Below are positions 50,690 to 60,730 of a stretch of DNA of 64,000 nucleotides, piece by piece; within the stretch, counting starts at the first letter, position 1; each line of letters begins with the position of its first letter. The notes beneath the pieces were generated by a model. It ran no database searches. It was not told where the DNA came from and was given only the letters and a program-made list of their open reading frames with translations. Location: assembly GCA_038316335.1 (NCBI GenBank), contig JBBQAM010000013.1:1-64000 (forward strand). The letters run 5' to 3'. A program made the translations under genes and the position numbers. Source of the DNA: JALHST01 sp038316335. Its GTDB lineage: Bacteria; Bacteroidota; Bacteroidia; Flavobacteriales; Flavobacteriaceae.

Positions 50690-52780
50690 ATGACATCTTC
50701 GCTTTCGCTATTTTTAAACACGAAGAAGCGCTTCAAAAATGGAGTCGGACTTACGTTGATTTCTTTTTTCATTGTATTCCATAGTTACTCTCAAAAGGCT
50801 ACAAAGGATAGTTTAATAAATGCCCTTCATGTTTTAAAGCAGCAAAAGGACTTTAGCACCAAAGACTCTATTTATATTAAACTTTTGACTGACCTTGGTG
50901 ACGAAATGCGTTTTTATAAGGCCGACAGTCTTATCAAATTATCAAATGAAGCCTTAAAGCTTAGTAAGTCTATAGCCTATAAAAATGGGGAAAGCCTTTC
51001 CCTCCTAGGAATTGCTCACTATTATTCAGACAAGGGAGACAACTCAAATGCCCTCAAAAACTTCAATAAGGCGCTAATGATTGTTAAGGATTCTCAAAAT
51101 AAGGATCTTGAATTGCGCATTTTAAGCGATTTGGCGAACGAATACGGCTATATTGGTGATTATGGAAAAGCCTTGACTTCCTATTTGGATTGCATAGAGG
51201 TCGCCAAGCAATATGATAATAAAAGGATCTTATCGATCGTACACGAAAATATCGCCAATTTATATGTTAGTCAAAAGGACTATCAAGAGGCCTTGCTTTA
51301 TTATAAGGAAGTTAAAAAATTAAATAGGGAAATCGGAAGTGCAGTAATTATGGCGGAAACTGCCAGCAACATGGCCTCATTATATGCTGACATGGGCAAA
51401 TTCGATTATGCTATTTTTAATGTAAATAGCAGTATAGCCACATTTGAAAAGTACCAGATTTACGACTGGCTTGCATATGCCTACGAAATAAAAGGGAAGA
51501 CGTATTTGATGCAGGAGAAATACGAATGGGCTATGTATTGGTATAGCCAATGCGAAATGCTGCATACAAAAATTCATGATGAGCGTGGTGAAATTGACCT
51601 TTATAATGGCATGGCGGAAGCCAATTTCGGATTAAAAAAGGATAGTATCTCAGAAGTCTATGCATTAAAGGCCTATGAAATCTCCTCGCGATTAATGTTT
51701 AAGGAAGGCATGCAAAAGTGTGCGAATACCCTATACAAAATTCATAAAAATCATCACGATTATCAAGTAGCCTTGCAATATCATGAAGTATATCAAAAAC
51801 TGACCGATACACTTTCAAGCAATGAGAATAAAAAAAGTCTTGCGATGTTAAAAAACAAGGTCGAATATGACACGCAAAAGAAGAGCCTAATAGCGAAAAG
51901 CGAGAAGGCACTCGCCCAACAAAAAAAATATGTTTATACAGCCCTTGCTATTTTAATAATTTTCCTAATCGTCACGTTTTTGGTCAAAAGAAGTGAAAAA
52001 ATACAACGTAAATTGAATATCGAACTAAACGCCAATAAACAGTCCCTTGAGAAAAACGAGCATCAACTTCGGGATATAAACAAAACCAAGGACAAACTGT
52101 TCTCGATTATCGGCCATGATCTGCGCGGACCAATCGGTGCATTTCAAGGGCTGCTCAAACTTTTTAAGGACGGCGAAATAAGTAAAGATGAATTTCTTGG
52201 TTTTATCCCCAAATTAAGTGCAGATATAGAACATATTTCCTTCACGCTCAATAATTTACTCTCATGGGGCCAAACCCAGATGAATGGGGCTACCACCAAA
52301 CCGAGTGTAATTTCATTAGATACATTGGTAGCCGATAATATTAAATTACTTTCTGAAATTGCTGTCGGTAAATCAATTAAAATGATAAGCCAATTCACTG
52401 GGAATACCATGGCATGGTCTGATGGAAATCAAATTGACATTGTCATCAGGAATCTCATTAGTAATGCCCTGAAATTCACACCCGTGAATGGAATGATTAC
52501 TATTGGTGCCACTGAAAAATCTGACCAATGGGAAGTTTTCGTGCGCGATACGGGAGTCGGTATGCCCAAGGAAATCACTGAGAAGATTTTTTCTGAAAAT
52601 TCAAATATTACCACGTACGGTACCAATAATGAGAAAGGCACCGGTCTGGGATTGTCGCTTTGCAAGGAAATGGTCGAAAAAAATAAGGGCACGATATGGG
52701 TCGATAGTATCGTCAGAAAGGGTTCCTGTTTCTTTTTTACAGTGCCCAAGGCAAAAAAGGAGTATCAAAAAGCTAGTTAG
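50690..52780 (+). CDS. TPR-domain sensor histidine kinase
   Basis: 696 residues. N-terminal signal/hydrophobic segment about 19-33, then several tetratricopeptide repeats over about 100-380 (GIAHYYSDKGDNSNALKNFNKAL and similar). A single membrane helix lies near 415-433 (YVYTALAILIIFLIVTFLV) and is followed by a coiled coil. The kinase core has H-box His476 (FSIIGHDLRGPIGAF), N-box NLISNALKFTP, G1 RDTGVGM and G2 GTGLGLSLCKEMV. The TPR sensor is periplasmic. No response regulator is adjacent, so its partner is elsewhere. Confidence 0.93.
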   Translation: MTSSLSLFLNTKKRFKNGVGLTLISFFIVFHSYSQKATKDSLINALHVLKQQKDFSTKDSIYIKLLTDLGDEMRFYKADSLIKLSNEALKLSKSIAYKNGESLSLLGIAHYYSDKGDNSNALKNFNKALMIVKDSQNKDLELRILSDLANEYGYIGDYGKALTSYLDCIEVAKQYDNKRILSIVHENIANLYVSQKDYQEALLYYKEVKKLNREIGSAVIMAETASNMASLYADMGKFDYAIFNVNSSIATFEKYQIYDWLAYAYEIKGKTYLMQEKYEWAMYWYSQCEMLHTKIHDERGEIDLYNGMAEANFGLKKDSISEVYALKAYEISSRLMFKEGMQKCANTLYKIHKNHHDYQVALQYHEVYQKLTDTLSSNENKKSLAMLKNKVEYDTQKKSLIAKSEKALAQQKKYVYTALAILIIFLIVTFLVKRSEKIQRKLNIELNANKQSLEKNEHQLRDINKTKDKLFSIIGHDLRGPIGAFQGLLKLFKDGEISKDEFLGFIPKLSADIEHISFTLNNLLSWGQTQMNGATTKPSVISLDTLVADNIKLLSEIAVGKSIKMISQFTGNTMAWSDGNQIDIVIRNLISNALKFTPVNGMITIGATEKSDQWEVFVRDTGVGMPKEITEKIFSENSNITTYGTNNEKGTGLGLSLCKEMVEKNKGTIWVDSIVRKGSCFFFTVPKAKKEYQKAS

Positions 52781-53499
52781 AGCAGGCTGCTCAAATAGGG
52801 AATGGCTACATATCTTTCGACCGTGAAGCCTTCGGCGTGCTCCACTCCGACTAATCTACCTAGATCCCTTGCCCGATACGCAACACTGTCAGTGAAGTTC
52901 TTACTACTGATCGGGGTCTGTGGTTCTGAACTCTTTGGGTCATAAAATTGGGAGCTATAGGCCGAAATGGCCTCAAGTTTTTTGTCGATATATCCTGAAA
53001 CATCTACTACAAAATCAGGTTCAATCGGTTTCCATTGTATATAATGATATACATTTTTAGGCCGCCATGCCTCCTGCCATATATCATCGCCTTCAAACTT
53101 TGTGTCGATTTTGATCAAACCACTCAAGAAACACGCATCACTAACTAGTTTACTACCTTTTCCATGATCAATATGTCGATCATCGATCGCATTGCATAGT
53201 ACAATATCGGGCCTGTATTTTCGAAGCATCCGAATGACCGCCATTTGATGATCGCTATCGTTTATGAAGAATCCATCGGCGAACTCCAGGTTTTCCCGAA
53301 ATGCTATGCCAAGGATCTTTGCCGCTTTTAAAGCCTCTTTATCCCTGATTTCAGGTGTTCCGCGGGTTCCAAGTTCTCCTCGTGTCAAATCTACGATTCC
53401 AACGCGTTTTCCAGCGGCCACTTCCTTTGCGATTGTAGCGCCAGCGCCAAGTTCGGCATCATCGGGATGCGATCCAAATACAAGTATATCTAATTTCAT
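52777..53499 (-). CDS. bshB1: Bacillithiol biosynthesis deacetylase BshB1
   Basis: 240 residues from ATG 53499 (MKLDILVFGSHPDDAELG). LmbE/PIG-L Zn deacetylase: HPDD at 11-14 and later Zn ligand His in DDRHIDHGKGS. The DLTRGELGTRGTPEIRD stretch and SYSSQFYDPK region are BshB1-like. It removes the acetyl group from GlcNAc-malate, the second step of bacillithiol synthesis. The in-frame start 63 bases upstream lacks family support. Its stop overlaps the histidine kinase stop by four bases. An inverted repeat lies 100 bases upstream. Confidence 0.88.
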   Translation of the reverse strand: MKLDILVFGSHPDDAELGAGATIAKEVAAGKRVGIVDLTRGELGTRGTPEIRDKEALKAAKILGIAFRENLEFADGFFINDSDHQMAVIRMLRKYRPDIVLCNAIDDRHIDHGKGSKLVSDACFLSGLIKIDTKFEGDDIWQEAWRPKNVYHYIQWKPIEPDFVVDVSGYIDKKLEAISAYSSQFYDPKSSEPQTPISSKNFTDSVAYRARDLGRLVGVEHAEGFTVERYVAIPYLSSLL

Positions 53500-53598
53500 G
53501 CGCTTTTGTTGTCGTTGTGTGTTTACCTTCTTTAGGGCAATTTTTTCATGCTGGTTGGGCACGCCGCGTTTTATTTCCTGTGATATTCAATCCCAACA

Positions 53599-53629
53599 TA
53601 CCGCTAAATTTACCCGTCATAAAGCGGTA
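53599..53629. repeat. 7-base inverted repeat upstream of bshB1
   Basis: TACCGCT and AGCGGTA flank 17 bases that include a possible minus-strand TAAATTTA -7 element (53605-53612). It could be an operator straddling the bshB1 promoter or a leader hairpin. Confidence 0.4.
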
Positions 53630-53700
53630 AACTTCATGAAATTTGGGGAAAAGGTTGGTCTTATAAAACACGTTCCGTTGGGCCTAAATTTGGGAAACCA

Positions 53701-54876
53701 TTAACTGGTTGTCACAGCTGTGTTTGCCAAGGTCTTTTCTAAGGCTTGCTCTATATCGGCCATTAAATCCTCTGTTTCCTCAATACCGACCGAAAAGCGA
53801 ATCAGTCCGTCTGCGATGCCCTGTCTTTTTCGTTCCTCGGGGCTCAGAAGAGCGTGGGAGGTCAATGTTGGCGAAAGAACCGTACTTTCCACTCCGGCCA
53901 AACTCATTGAGGATTTAATAAGCTTCAAGGATCTTTGAAAAAGGGCGGCATCTAATTCAGGATTCAGCTCAAACGACATCATACCGCCAAAGCCATTCAT
54001 CTGTGCCTTGGCTAAAAGATGGTCAGGGTGACCCAACAGGCCTGGATAATATACCTTTGCTATTTGCTTGTGGCCTTCTAAATATTCCGCCAACCTTAGT
54101 GCATTTTCATTTTGAGCCCGAACGCGAATTCCCATGGTCTTCATGCTTCGTTCCAATAGCCATACCGTATAATCACTGAGACTCCCCCCGAAATTTTTGG
54201 CAAGGCCAAAAATGCGTTCCATATATTCCTGGGACGAAGCCACGGCACCGGCCAGGATATCTGAATGTCCCCCCATGTATTTTGTAGCGCTATGAATGAC
54301 GATATCGATGCCAAAATCAATCGGATTTTGATTCACCGGACTGGCGAAGGTGTTATCGATCATCGAAATAAGTTTGTGTTTTTTGCAAATTTGGGCAACT
54401 GCTTTCAAATCGGTTATCGTCAATAACGGATTCGAGGGTGTTTCTATAAATATGACTTTTGTGTTTTCCTGTATTTGTTCCTCGAAATCAGATGGATGTA
54501 ACCCATCGGTAAAAGAATATGAAATACCGTACTTCCCAAATTCCTCGGTGACCAAATTATAAGTGCCACCATATAAGGTCTTTTGAAGGACAATATGGTC
54601 TCCAGCTTGCAGGAAGGCCATTAAGGCAGTGCTAATGGCAGCCATGCCGCTACCGAAAATCAGGGCCGCCTCCGCGTGCTCCAAGGCAGCGATCTTCTTC
54701 GCGAGACCAACTTGGTTCGGGGTATTGAAATAACGAGGGTACCTCTTAATGTCAACATCTTCAAAGGCATACGAAGTGCCCATATAAAGGGGAGAAACCG
54801 CCCCTTTGAATTCTTTGTCCTCCAATTGGCCCTCATGGGTGCAGATGGTATTCAGTCCTTTTTTTCGCAGCTCCAT
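53701..54876 (-). CDS. Trans-sulfuration PLP enzyme (cystathionine gamma-synthase/lyase family)
   Basis: 391 residues, Cys/Met metabolism PLP family. Cofactor phosphate site FGSGMAAISTALMA, Schiff-base Lys199 (HSATKYMGGHSDILAG), and SMIDNTFASPVNQNP are all canonical. The family includes cystathionine gamma-synthase, beta/gamma-lyases and methionine gamma-lyase; the sequence does not discriminate. A C-terminal GVESTVLSPTLTSHALLSPEERKRQGI fits synthase or lyase. bshB1 is the next gene on the strand, 200 bases away, so a link with cysteine for bacillithiol is plausible. Confidence 0.88.
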   Translation of the reverse strand: MELRKKGLNTICTHEGQLEDKEFKGAVSPLYMGTSYAFEDVDIKRYPRYFNTPNQVGLAKKIAALEHAEAALIFGSGMAAISTALMAFLQAGDHIVLQKTLYGGTYNLVTEEFGKYGISYSFTDGLHPSDFEEQIQENTKVIFIETPSNPLLTITDLKAVAQICKKHKLISMIDNTFASPVNQNPIDFGIDIVIHSATKYMGGHSDILAGAVASSQEYMERIFGLAKNFGGSLSDYTVWLLERSMKTMGIRVRAQNENALRLAEYLEGHKQIAKVYYPGLLGHPDHLLAKAQMNGFGGMMSFELNPELDAALFQRSLKLIKSSMSLAGVESTVLSPTLTSHALLSPEERKRQGIADGLIRFSVGIEETEDLMADIEQALEKTLANTAVTTS

Positions 54877-54914
54877 TGCTTGTTTTTAATAGAAGCTAAA
54901 GTTACAAAAATCGA

Positions 54915-56324
54915 TTATACTTCGAACTTTTTCCACTTCCCTTTTCGAAACCATAAAATGGCCATTATGGCAAGTATCACTTCTGCCAAAGTGATGGCCA
55001 TAAAAACGCCCAGTGCGCCCATTTTAAAAGTAATCGCTGCCAAATAAGCAAAAGGCAATTGAAACATCCAAAAGGCAAAAAAGTTTATTTTTGTAGGTGT
55101 TCTGGTATCCCCAGCCCCGTTAAAGGCCTGTGTAACGACCATTCCGTAGGCATAAAAGATATAACCCATGGCTATTATTTGTAAACAGAGACTGCCATTT
55201 TCGACGACCACATCATTGGTATTGAACCAACCGATTATTTCTTTGGCGAATAGCAGATACACCAAGGAGACCAGCCCCATAAAATAGGCATTATACCTCG
55301 CGGTTTTCCATACCGAGGTTTCTGCGCGTTCTGGTTGGCCAGCCCCAAGGTTCTGTCCTACTAGCGTTGCTGCGGCATTGCTCATGCCCCATGAGGGCAT
55401 TAGGGTAAATAGGATAACCCGGATTGCAATCGTATATCCTGCCAACACTTCGCTACCGAATTCAGACATCATCCGCATTAGAAATATCCAACTTGACGTG
55501 CCTATCAGGAATTGGGCGATGCCACCCATAGAAACCCTTAACAGATCAACCATGACTTTACCCCGAAGCACCGCATCTTTTACACCGATCTTAATCCGGC
55601 TCCAGCCAAAATAAAGTACCACCAATTGGAAAACCACTGCCGAACCCCTTCCTATATTGGTCGCAATGGCAGCTCCCATAACTCCAAATTCAGGTACAGG
55701 ACCCCAACCGAAAATAAAAATAGGGTCTAAAATAATATTAAGGCCGTTTGAGAGCACCAAGGCCCACATGGCAAAGGCGGCATCCCCTGCTCCCCTAAAA
55801 ATGGCATTGATAAGAAACAGCATTACGATGGTAATATTCCCGCCAATAAGTAATTTGGTATACCCATGGCCTTCGGCTATCAAATCTGCTTCAGCCCCCA
55901 TCAAGGCCAATAGCTCCCTTGAAAATAAAATCCCAACAACACCCACCACAAGGGAGAGCAAAATGCCAAGAGCCATCGCCTGCACCGCAGATTCTTTGGC
56001 ACCTTTAATATCCTTTTCCCCAATACGTCTCGCGACCATTGCCGTGGCAGCCATGCTTAAACCTATAGCGACGGCATAAACGAGTGTAATGACCGATTCG
56101 GTAAGGCCAATAGTCGCTACTGCGTTCACACTGACCCTAGAAACATAGGCGATATCTACAATGGCAAAGATCGACTCCATCATCATTTCCAAAATCATAG
56201 GAATGGCCAGCATAAAAATAGCCTTGCGGATACTTCCCGACGTAAAATCGGTTTCCCTACCGGTTACGGCAATTATAAAGGAGTCGAATACTTTTTTTAC
56301 ACTTAATTTATCTGGATGGGCCAT
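54915..56324 (-). CDS. MATE-family multidrug/Na+ antiporter
   Basis: 469 residues, 12 predicted membrane helices in two homologous halves. Family features: SIRKAIFMLAIPMILEMMMESIFAIVDIAYVSRV near 26-60, ATAMVARRIGEKD, and VLSNGLNIILDPIFIFGWGP. It exports cationic drugs or metabolites using Na+ or H+ gradients. The predicted start at 56324 gives a 25-residue soluble N terminus. It is followed on the strand by the PLP enzyme (38 bases); no functional link is evident. Confidence 0.9.
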   Translation of the reverse strand: MAHPDKLSVKKVFDSFIIAVTGRETDFTSGSIRKAIFMLAIPMILEMMMESIFAIVDIAYVSRVSVNAVATIGLTESVITLVYAVAIGLSMAATAMVARRIGEKDIKGAKESAVQAMALGILLSLVVGVVGILFSRELLALMGAEADLIAEGHGYTKLLIGGNITIVMLFLINAIFRGAGDAAFAMWALVLSNGLNIILDPIFIFGWGPVPEFGVMGAAIATNIGRGSAVVFQLVVLYFGWSRIKIGVKDAVLRGKVMVDLLRVSMGGIAQFLIGTSSWIFLMRMMSEFGSEVLAGYTIAIRVILFTLMPSWGMSNAAATLVGQNLGAGQPERAETSVWKTARYNAYFMGLVSLVYLLFAKEIIGWFNTNDVVVENGSLCLQIIAMGYIFYAYGMVVTQAFNGAGDTRTPTKINFFAFWMFQLPFAYLAAITFKMGALGVFMAITLAEVILAIMAILWFRKGKWKKFEV

Positions 56325-56606
56325 TTGAAAATAGGATTATGTTCGTAGTAGTAATAAATGTCAATGCCTCGAGAATAAAAGGACTTTTAATTTTGGGTCG
56401 AAAACCCACTGACATTTATCAAAAACATACTTCCTATCATTAGATGAGGACATAAATATCGCATATTTAAAAAACCTGACAAAATTTTTTTGCGTTCAAC
56501 CCCTGGTTGATCAACGACTTGAACTTTTTAAGATTATTATACGAAATCATTTCGTGTTCCGTTATTTAAATTGAACCCAAACTCCGTCCTGGAAAATCAC
56601 TCACCA

Positions 56607-57401
56607 ATGAATTTTCATAAAATTTATATACCCTTGTTTTTATTGATTGTTTCATGTTCAAAAGACAAAATAAACGGGGACATCACCATTATTGATGATC
56701 AAGGGAATACGGTAACCATAGATCCTTCCGACAATAGAAAATCAGTAGGGGATTCGGCCATTGATCTACTGCAGGATTTAAAATTTGACACGGTACATCT
56801 CGAAATTTTTTATGTCAAAGGGCTGCAGCCAACCGTAGCGACCCTTCAGAATTTTAAGTCTTTTTTAGACGCCCGATTGCATAAATCGGGTGGTATCGAG
56901 ATCGAACTTAAGGAAATCGAATCCCCAGGACAGGCCATCTATTCGATAGCCGATATCAAAAATTTGGAGGATGGTCTTCGCACCGCCTATAATTCAGGGA
57001 ATAAAATAACCGTTTTTGGACTTTTTATTGACGGTGGATATTCGGAAAATACAGATAATGGCTCCGTACTCGGTGTTGCCTATCGAAATACCTCATTCGT
57101 ACTCTTTGAAGAAACGATAAAAAGTTTTAGTGGCCAACCTTTGGCTCCCAGCACGACCGTTTTGGAAACCACGGTCCTAAACCACGAATTCGGCCACTTA
57201 ATGGGCATGGTTAATGCAGGGACCCCATTACAAAATAATCATCAAGATACGGCACACGGTCGTCATTGTACCAATGAGAATTGCCTAATGTATTGGAGTG
57301 CCGAAACTGGCGAAGGACTATTGAATATGATTAGTGGTGGGACCATCCCCGAGTTTGATGATCTTTGTCTTGAAGACCTTCAAACAAATGGCGGCAAATA
57401 A
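56607..57401 (+). CDS. Zincin-type metalloprotease lipoprotein
   Basis: 264 residues from ATG 56607. Signal peptide with lipobox LIVSCSKD. Metzincin-like zinc motif HExxHxxGxx in TTVLNHEFGHLMGMVNAG: HEFGH gives two His ligands and the general-base Glu. A His-rich strand follows (NHQDTAHGRHC) with Cys pair CTNENCLMYWSAETG; the Met there is the expected Met-turn. Probably surface or periplasmic. An in-frame ATG at 56571 precedes the signal peptide by 12 codons and is less likely. It converges with the cytochrome assembly gene. Confidence 0.88.
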   Translation: MNFHKIYIPLFLLIVSCSKDKINGDITIIDDQGNTVTIDPSDNRKSVGDSAIDLLQDLKFDTVHLEIFYVKGLQPTVATLQNFKSFLDARLHKSGGIEIELKEIESPGQAIYSIADIKNLEDGLRTAYNSGNKITVFGLFIDGGYSENTDNGSVLGVAYRNTSFVLFEETIKSFSGQPLAPSTTVLETTVLNHEFGHLMGMVNAGTPLQNNHQDTAHGRHCTNENCLMYWSAETGEGLLNMISGGTIPEFDDLCLEDLQTNGGK

Positions 57402-57413
57402 CATTCATAAAGC

Positions 57414-60400
57414 TTATCGGCCATAATTGGCCCTGTAGCGCCAGAAACTAATCCCACCAAGAATACCAACACCCAAAACAATATACCACACATAGTCAGG
57501 GGTAATAGCCGCAGCGCCGCTCTGACCATAGCTGTGTAGACCAACCAGGTAGTAGTTGACCCCAAAATAGGTCATCATAATACTGCCAAAGGCCGCTACA
57601 CTTAAAAAATTGAATATCCATTTACTCCGAAGGCCAGGTACTAAACGGGTATGTATTACAAAGGCGTATATCATAATGGATATCAAGGCCCAGGTTTCCT
57701 TGGGATCCCAACCCCAATAACGGCCCCAGCTCTCATTGGCCCATTGGCCCCCGAGAAAGTTCCCGATTGTCAACATGACCAAGCCAACGGTCAAGACCAA
57801 TTCATTGATAATCGTCAATTCCGTTAAATTGATTTGCATTCGCTCCTTATTCTTGCTATTGGTAAGTATCATGAGCACCAACGACACCATTCCCAAGATC
57901 ATTCCTACGGTCAGAGGTCCGTAACTCGCCACAATAACGGCAACATGTACCATCAACCAGTAACTATCGAGTACAGGTACCAAATTAGACACCGAGGGAT
58001 CTACCCAATTCTGATGTGCGATCCATAATAACATGGCCGTCACAAAAGCCGCTGCTGCGACTGTCATTTCATTTTTTCGAATAAAAAGCAACCCCATCCC
58101 CATGGTCGCCCAGGAAACATAAAGAATACTTTCATAGGCATCACTCCAAGGGGCATGTCCCGAAATATACCAACGTAAAATTAATCCGGCCGTATGCCAT
58201 AGGAATAATATCAAAATGGTTCCCCTCAGGAAAAAAGACGCCACCCGCCAAACTTCACGATTTTTGAATATCTGAAAAATAAGCACAAAAAATAAGGAGA
58301 GACCGGTCAACGCATAAAGTCTGTACAACCAATTATAGATATTCAGTTTATTGTATATGATTTCGGTATCTATTTTATTGTCGGGAGGCAATACCTCGCT
58401 CCCGTGATTTTTTTGATTCTGTTTGAATGCCTGCAATAATTTATCGGCCTCCGAATAATCCCCGGTTTGTTTTGCCTTATCCAATGTCATCAAATAGTAG
58501 GGAATGGCGTTCTTTATAAAATTTGCATACAGCGAATCGCTGACTTGAAACTGACCGGCCCTAAATTCAACGGCCGAAATCCATTTATTGTTTTCATCGT
58601 CCAACAAGGGGAATATTTTGACAATATCGCCCCCAAGGGCCTGATTCAAAAGCCCCAAGCGTATATTCGCATCCTTGAAATCCTGTTGGAATTTATTTGG
58701 ATTATTCGTCGCGGTCGCCTCCCTTATATAGGGCTCTAGTTTGTAATTGCCTTGGGCATCAAAAAAATCGGTTGCCTTTACATTTCGCTGGCCTTCAGGT
58801 ATTCCGATGATTTTGCGAATACTATCGTTTTTTCCCTGTTTGTCTAAAGCGATGAATTCGGTATTGTACCAAAGTGCGGGATTCATCATCATCGACAGGA
58901 ATACCTGATCAGGATTCATGTCTTTGTAACTATTTTTACCACTAAGTTTACGCAAAAGTTCGGATGCAAAGGTATTGATCGGCTTCATGCGACCCCCTTC
59001 ATCCTGAATAACCAATTTGCCAAATTGGGCTGCATGCTCTTTATCTACCTTGGTAGCTTCCAGCATAGAATCAATTTGAATTTGCCGCGGTTTCATCGAA
59101 TGTTCATGGCTATCGTCAACTACTGGTTGTTGGCCAGTAGCATGAATCACCATTCCCAAGAACAAAAGGGTGGTCAGGGCAGCCTTCTTTTTCTTCAATT
59201 TCTCAAGGGAGTCACCCAAATGCTTAAATCGGGTCTTCCCAAAGAACATAATCCCCATCAAACCCGAATACAATAGAAAATAACCGAGATAGGTGATCCA
59301 AGTACCCCATTGGTCATGGTTGACCGAAAGAATCGTTCCTTTTTCATCCGGATTAAAACTTGCTTGAAAAAAACGATATCCCTTGTGATCCAATATATGG
59401 TTCATATAAATATCATAATCGAAAGGGCGGTCATCATCGACCGTAATTTTACTCATGAACGATTTGTAGCCTCGATCGGTACCAGGGTATTTTTCGGCAA
59501 TAAAGTCGTTTAACTTTATAGAGAATGGCAATTCATATATTTTTGAACCAAAGGCCAACGAAAAATCGAGACCGCCTACCTTGAATTTATCCGTAAAGTT
59601 CAATGTACCCTTCCCGCCCAGTAATTTCTTTTGCACTGTTTCGCCATTTGAAGTGATGGATACCACCAAAGCATCTTGAGTCGCTTCGGTAACCTCGTTC
59701 TTCGGGACCTTTACCACGCCATAGGAACCTTTTACCAGTGGCTCCGGCACCACGAATTGTATCCCGGCCATGGAATAAAGCGAGCGAAGCATTAGTGGCT
59801 GAAGGCTATCCTTCATTAAATTTCCCTGAAATTGGTCGGCCATGCGCATAAAATTGCCATCGAATGGGGACCTTATTTGATACACAGAATCGGTTGTGCG
59901 AATATTTACGGCACCATCAGTCGGCTTGTTCAAAGAGAAGAGAAGTCCATGAATACTTGTGACCTGGCCATTTTCGAGGTAGTGATCATGCCGCTGTCCA
60001 TCACCAGCCTCGACGATCTTGAGGTATTCATTTCCTTGTTCGGAAGGAATGAGCCCCAGTGCGGCTCCTTTAATGAAATCTACGTATTTTATCGAAAAAT
60101 CGTGCCCGTTAAAATCATCCTTCCAAGGCAAGGAAGATTTTAAGGCTTCAGGGGTCACCATGATGGCATCCTCCAAGACCTTTCTTTTCATTTCCCCATT
60201 GATATCACCATCAATATTGGCCGTAAGGAAGGTCTTGTCGGAATAAAAAATATTTTCGGTACTTCCTTCCCGAATGGGCATCATACCCTCAAAACTAATA
60301 TATCGGGTGACAAAGGCACCAAGTATGATCAGTATCCACGACAGATGTAATATCAATACCGGCCACTTCTCCCATCTCAATAGACGGTATCTGAACATAT

Positions 60401-60605
60401 TCCCAATAAAATTGATGACAAAAAAAACCATGATAAGCTCAAACCACGTGGTATTGTAAATCCATATCCTGGCCGTCTCCGTACTATATTTACTTTCAAT
60501 GAAGGTCCCGAAGGCCATTGAGGTTGCAAAAACAAGAAACAAAATTGCCATCAAACGGGTGGAGAAAAAAAACTTTTTAAGAAACTCGGTCATCAGGGGA
60601 CGCAT
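57414..60605 (-). CDS. Fused ResB-CcsA cytochrome c maturation protein (system II)
   Basis: 1063 residues. N-terminal ResB-like part (about 1-460) with membrane helices LMAILFLVFATSMAFGTFIESKY and a large periplasmic loop. A central region carries another hydrophobic segment (ALTTLLFLGMVIHATGQQ). The C-terminal CcsA part has eight or so helices and the haem-handling motif WGRYWGWDPKETWALISIMIYA. It ligates haem to apocytochromes such as the one at 24.8 kb. The start may be 60605 or ATG 60593 (MTEFLKKFF). It is divergent from the DUF2520 gene. Confidence 0.92.
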   Translation of the reverse strand: MRPLMTEFLKKFFFSTRLMAILFLVFATSMAFGTFIESKYSTETARIWIYNTTWFELIMVFFVINFIGNMFRYRLLRWEKWPVLILHLSWILIILGAFVTRYISFEGMMPIREGSTENIFYSDKTFLTANIDGDINGEMKRKVLEDAIMVTPEALKSSLPWKDDFNGHDFSIKYVDFIKGAALGLIPSEQGNEYLKIVEAGDGQRHDHYLENGQVTSIHGLLFSLNKPTDGAVNIRTTDSVYQIRSPFDGNFMRMADQFQGNLMKDSLQPLMLRSLYSMAGIQFVVPEPLVKGSYGVVKVPKNEVTEATQDALVVSITSNGETVQKKLLGGKGTLNFTDKFKVGGLDFSLAFGSKIYELPFSIKLNDFIAEKYPGTDRGYKSFMSKITVDDDRPFDYDIYMNHILDHKGYRFFQASFNPDEKGTILSVNHDQWGTWITYLGYFLLYSGLMGIMFFGKTRFKHLGDSLEKLKKKKAALTTLLFLGMVIHATGQQPVVDDSHEHSMKPRQIQIDSMLEATKVDKEHAAQFGKLVIQDEGGRMKPINTFASELLRKLSGKNSYKDMNPDQVFLSMMMNPALWYNTEFIALDKQGKNDSIRKIIGIPEGQRNVKATDFFDAQGNYKLEPYIREATATNNPNKFQQDFKDANIRLGLLNQALGGDIVKIFPLLDDENNKWISAVEFRAGQFQVSDSLYANFIKNAIPYYLMTLDKAKQTGDYSEADKLLQAFKQNQKNHGSEVLPPDNKIDTEIIYNKLNIYNWLYRLYALTGLSLFFVLIFQIFKNREVWRVASFFLRGTILILFLWHTAGLILRWYISGHAPWSDAYESILYVSWATMGMGLLFIRKNEMTVAAAAFVTAMLLWIAHQNWVDPSVSNLVPVLDSYWLMVHVAVIVASYGPLTVGMILGMVSLVLMILTNSKNKERMQINLTELTIINELVLTVGLVMLTIGNFLGGQWANESWGRYWGWDPKETWALISIMIYAFVIHTRLVPGLRSKWIFNFLSVAAFGSIMMTYFGVNYYLVGLHSYGQSGAAAITPDYVWYIVLGVGILGGISFWRYRANYGR

Positions 60606-60619
60606 TGGTTTTCAGAGAA

Positions 60620-60627
60620 CAAAAATA
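60620..60627 (-). promoter_or_regulatory. -7 element of the ResB-CcsA gene
   Basis: Minus strand TATTTTTG, perfect TAnnTTTG. The G is at 60620, 15 bases before the ATG at 60605 and 27 before 60593. Confidence 0.5.
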
Positions 60628-60708
60628 GCCCCTTTTTATGATTTAAGACATTTTCAAGGCACATAAAAAGAGAATGCACATTGTTAATTGTTTCTTAAGC
60701 CCCAGGAT

Positions 60709-60727
60709 ATTTTTATTTGTATTTTTG
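60709..60727 (+). promoter_or_regulatory. -7 elements of the DUF2520-kdsC-maf unit
   Basis: TATTTTTA (60709-60716), with TTG 18 bases upstream (60688-60690), and a second perfect TATTTTTG (60720-60727) just before the ATG at 60731. Either start would leave a leader of 0 to 10 bases. Confidence 0.5.
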
Positions 60728-60730
60728 GGC

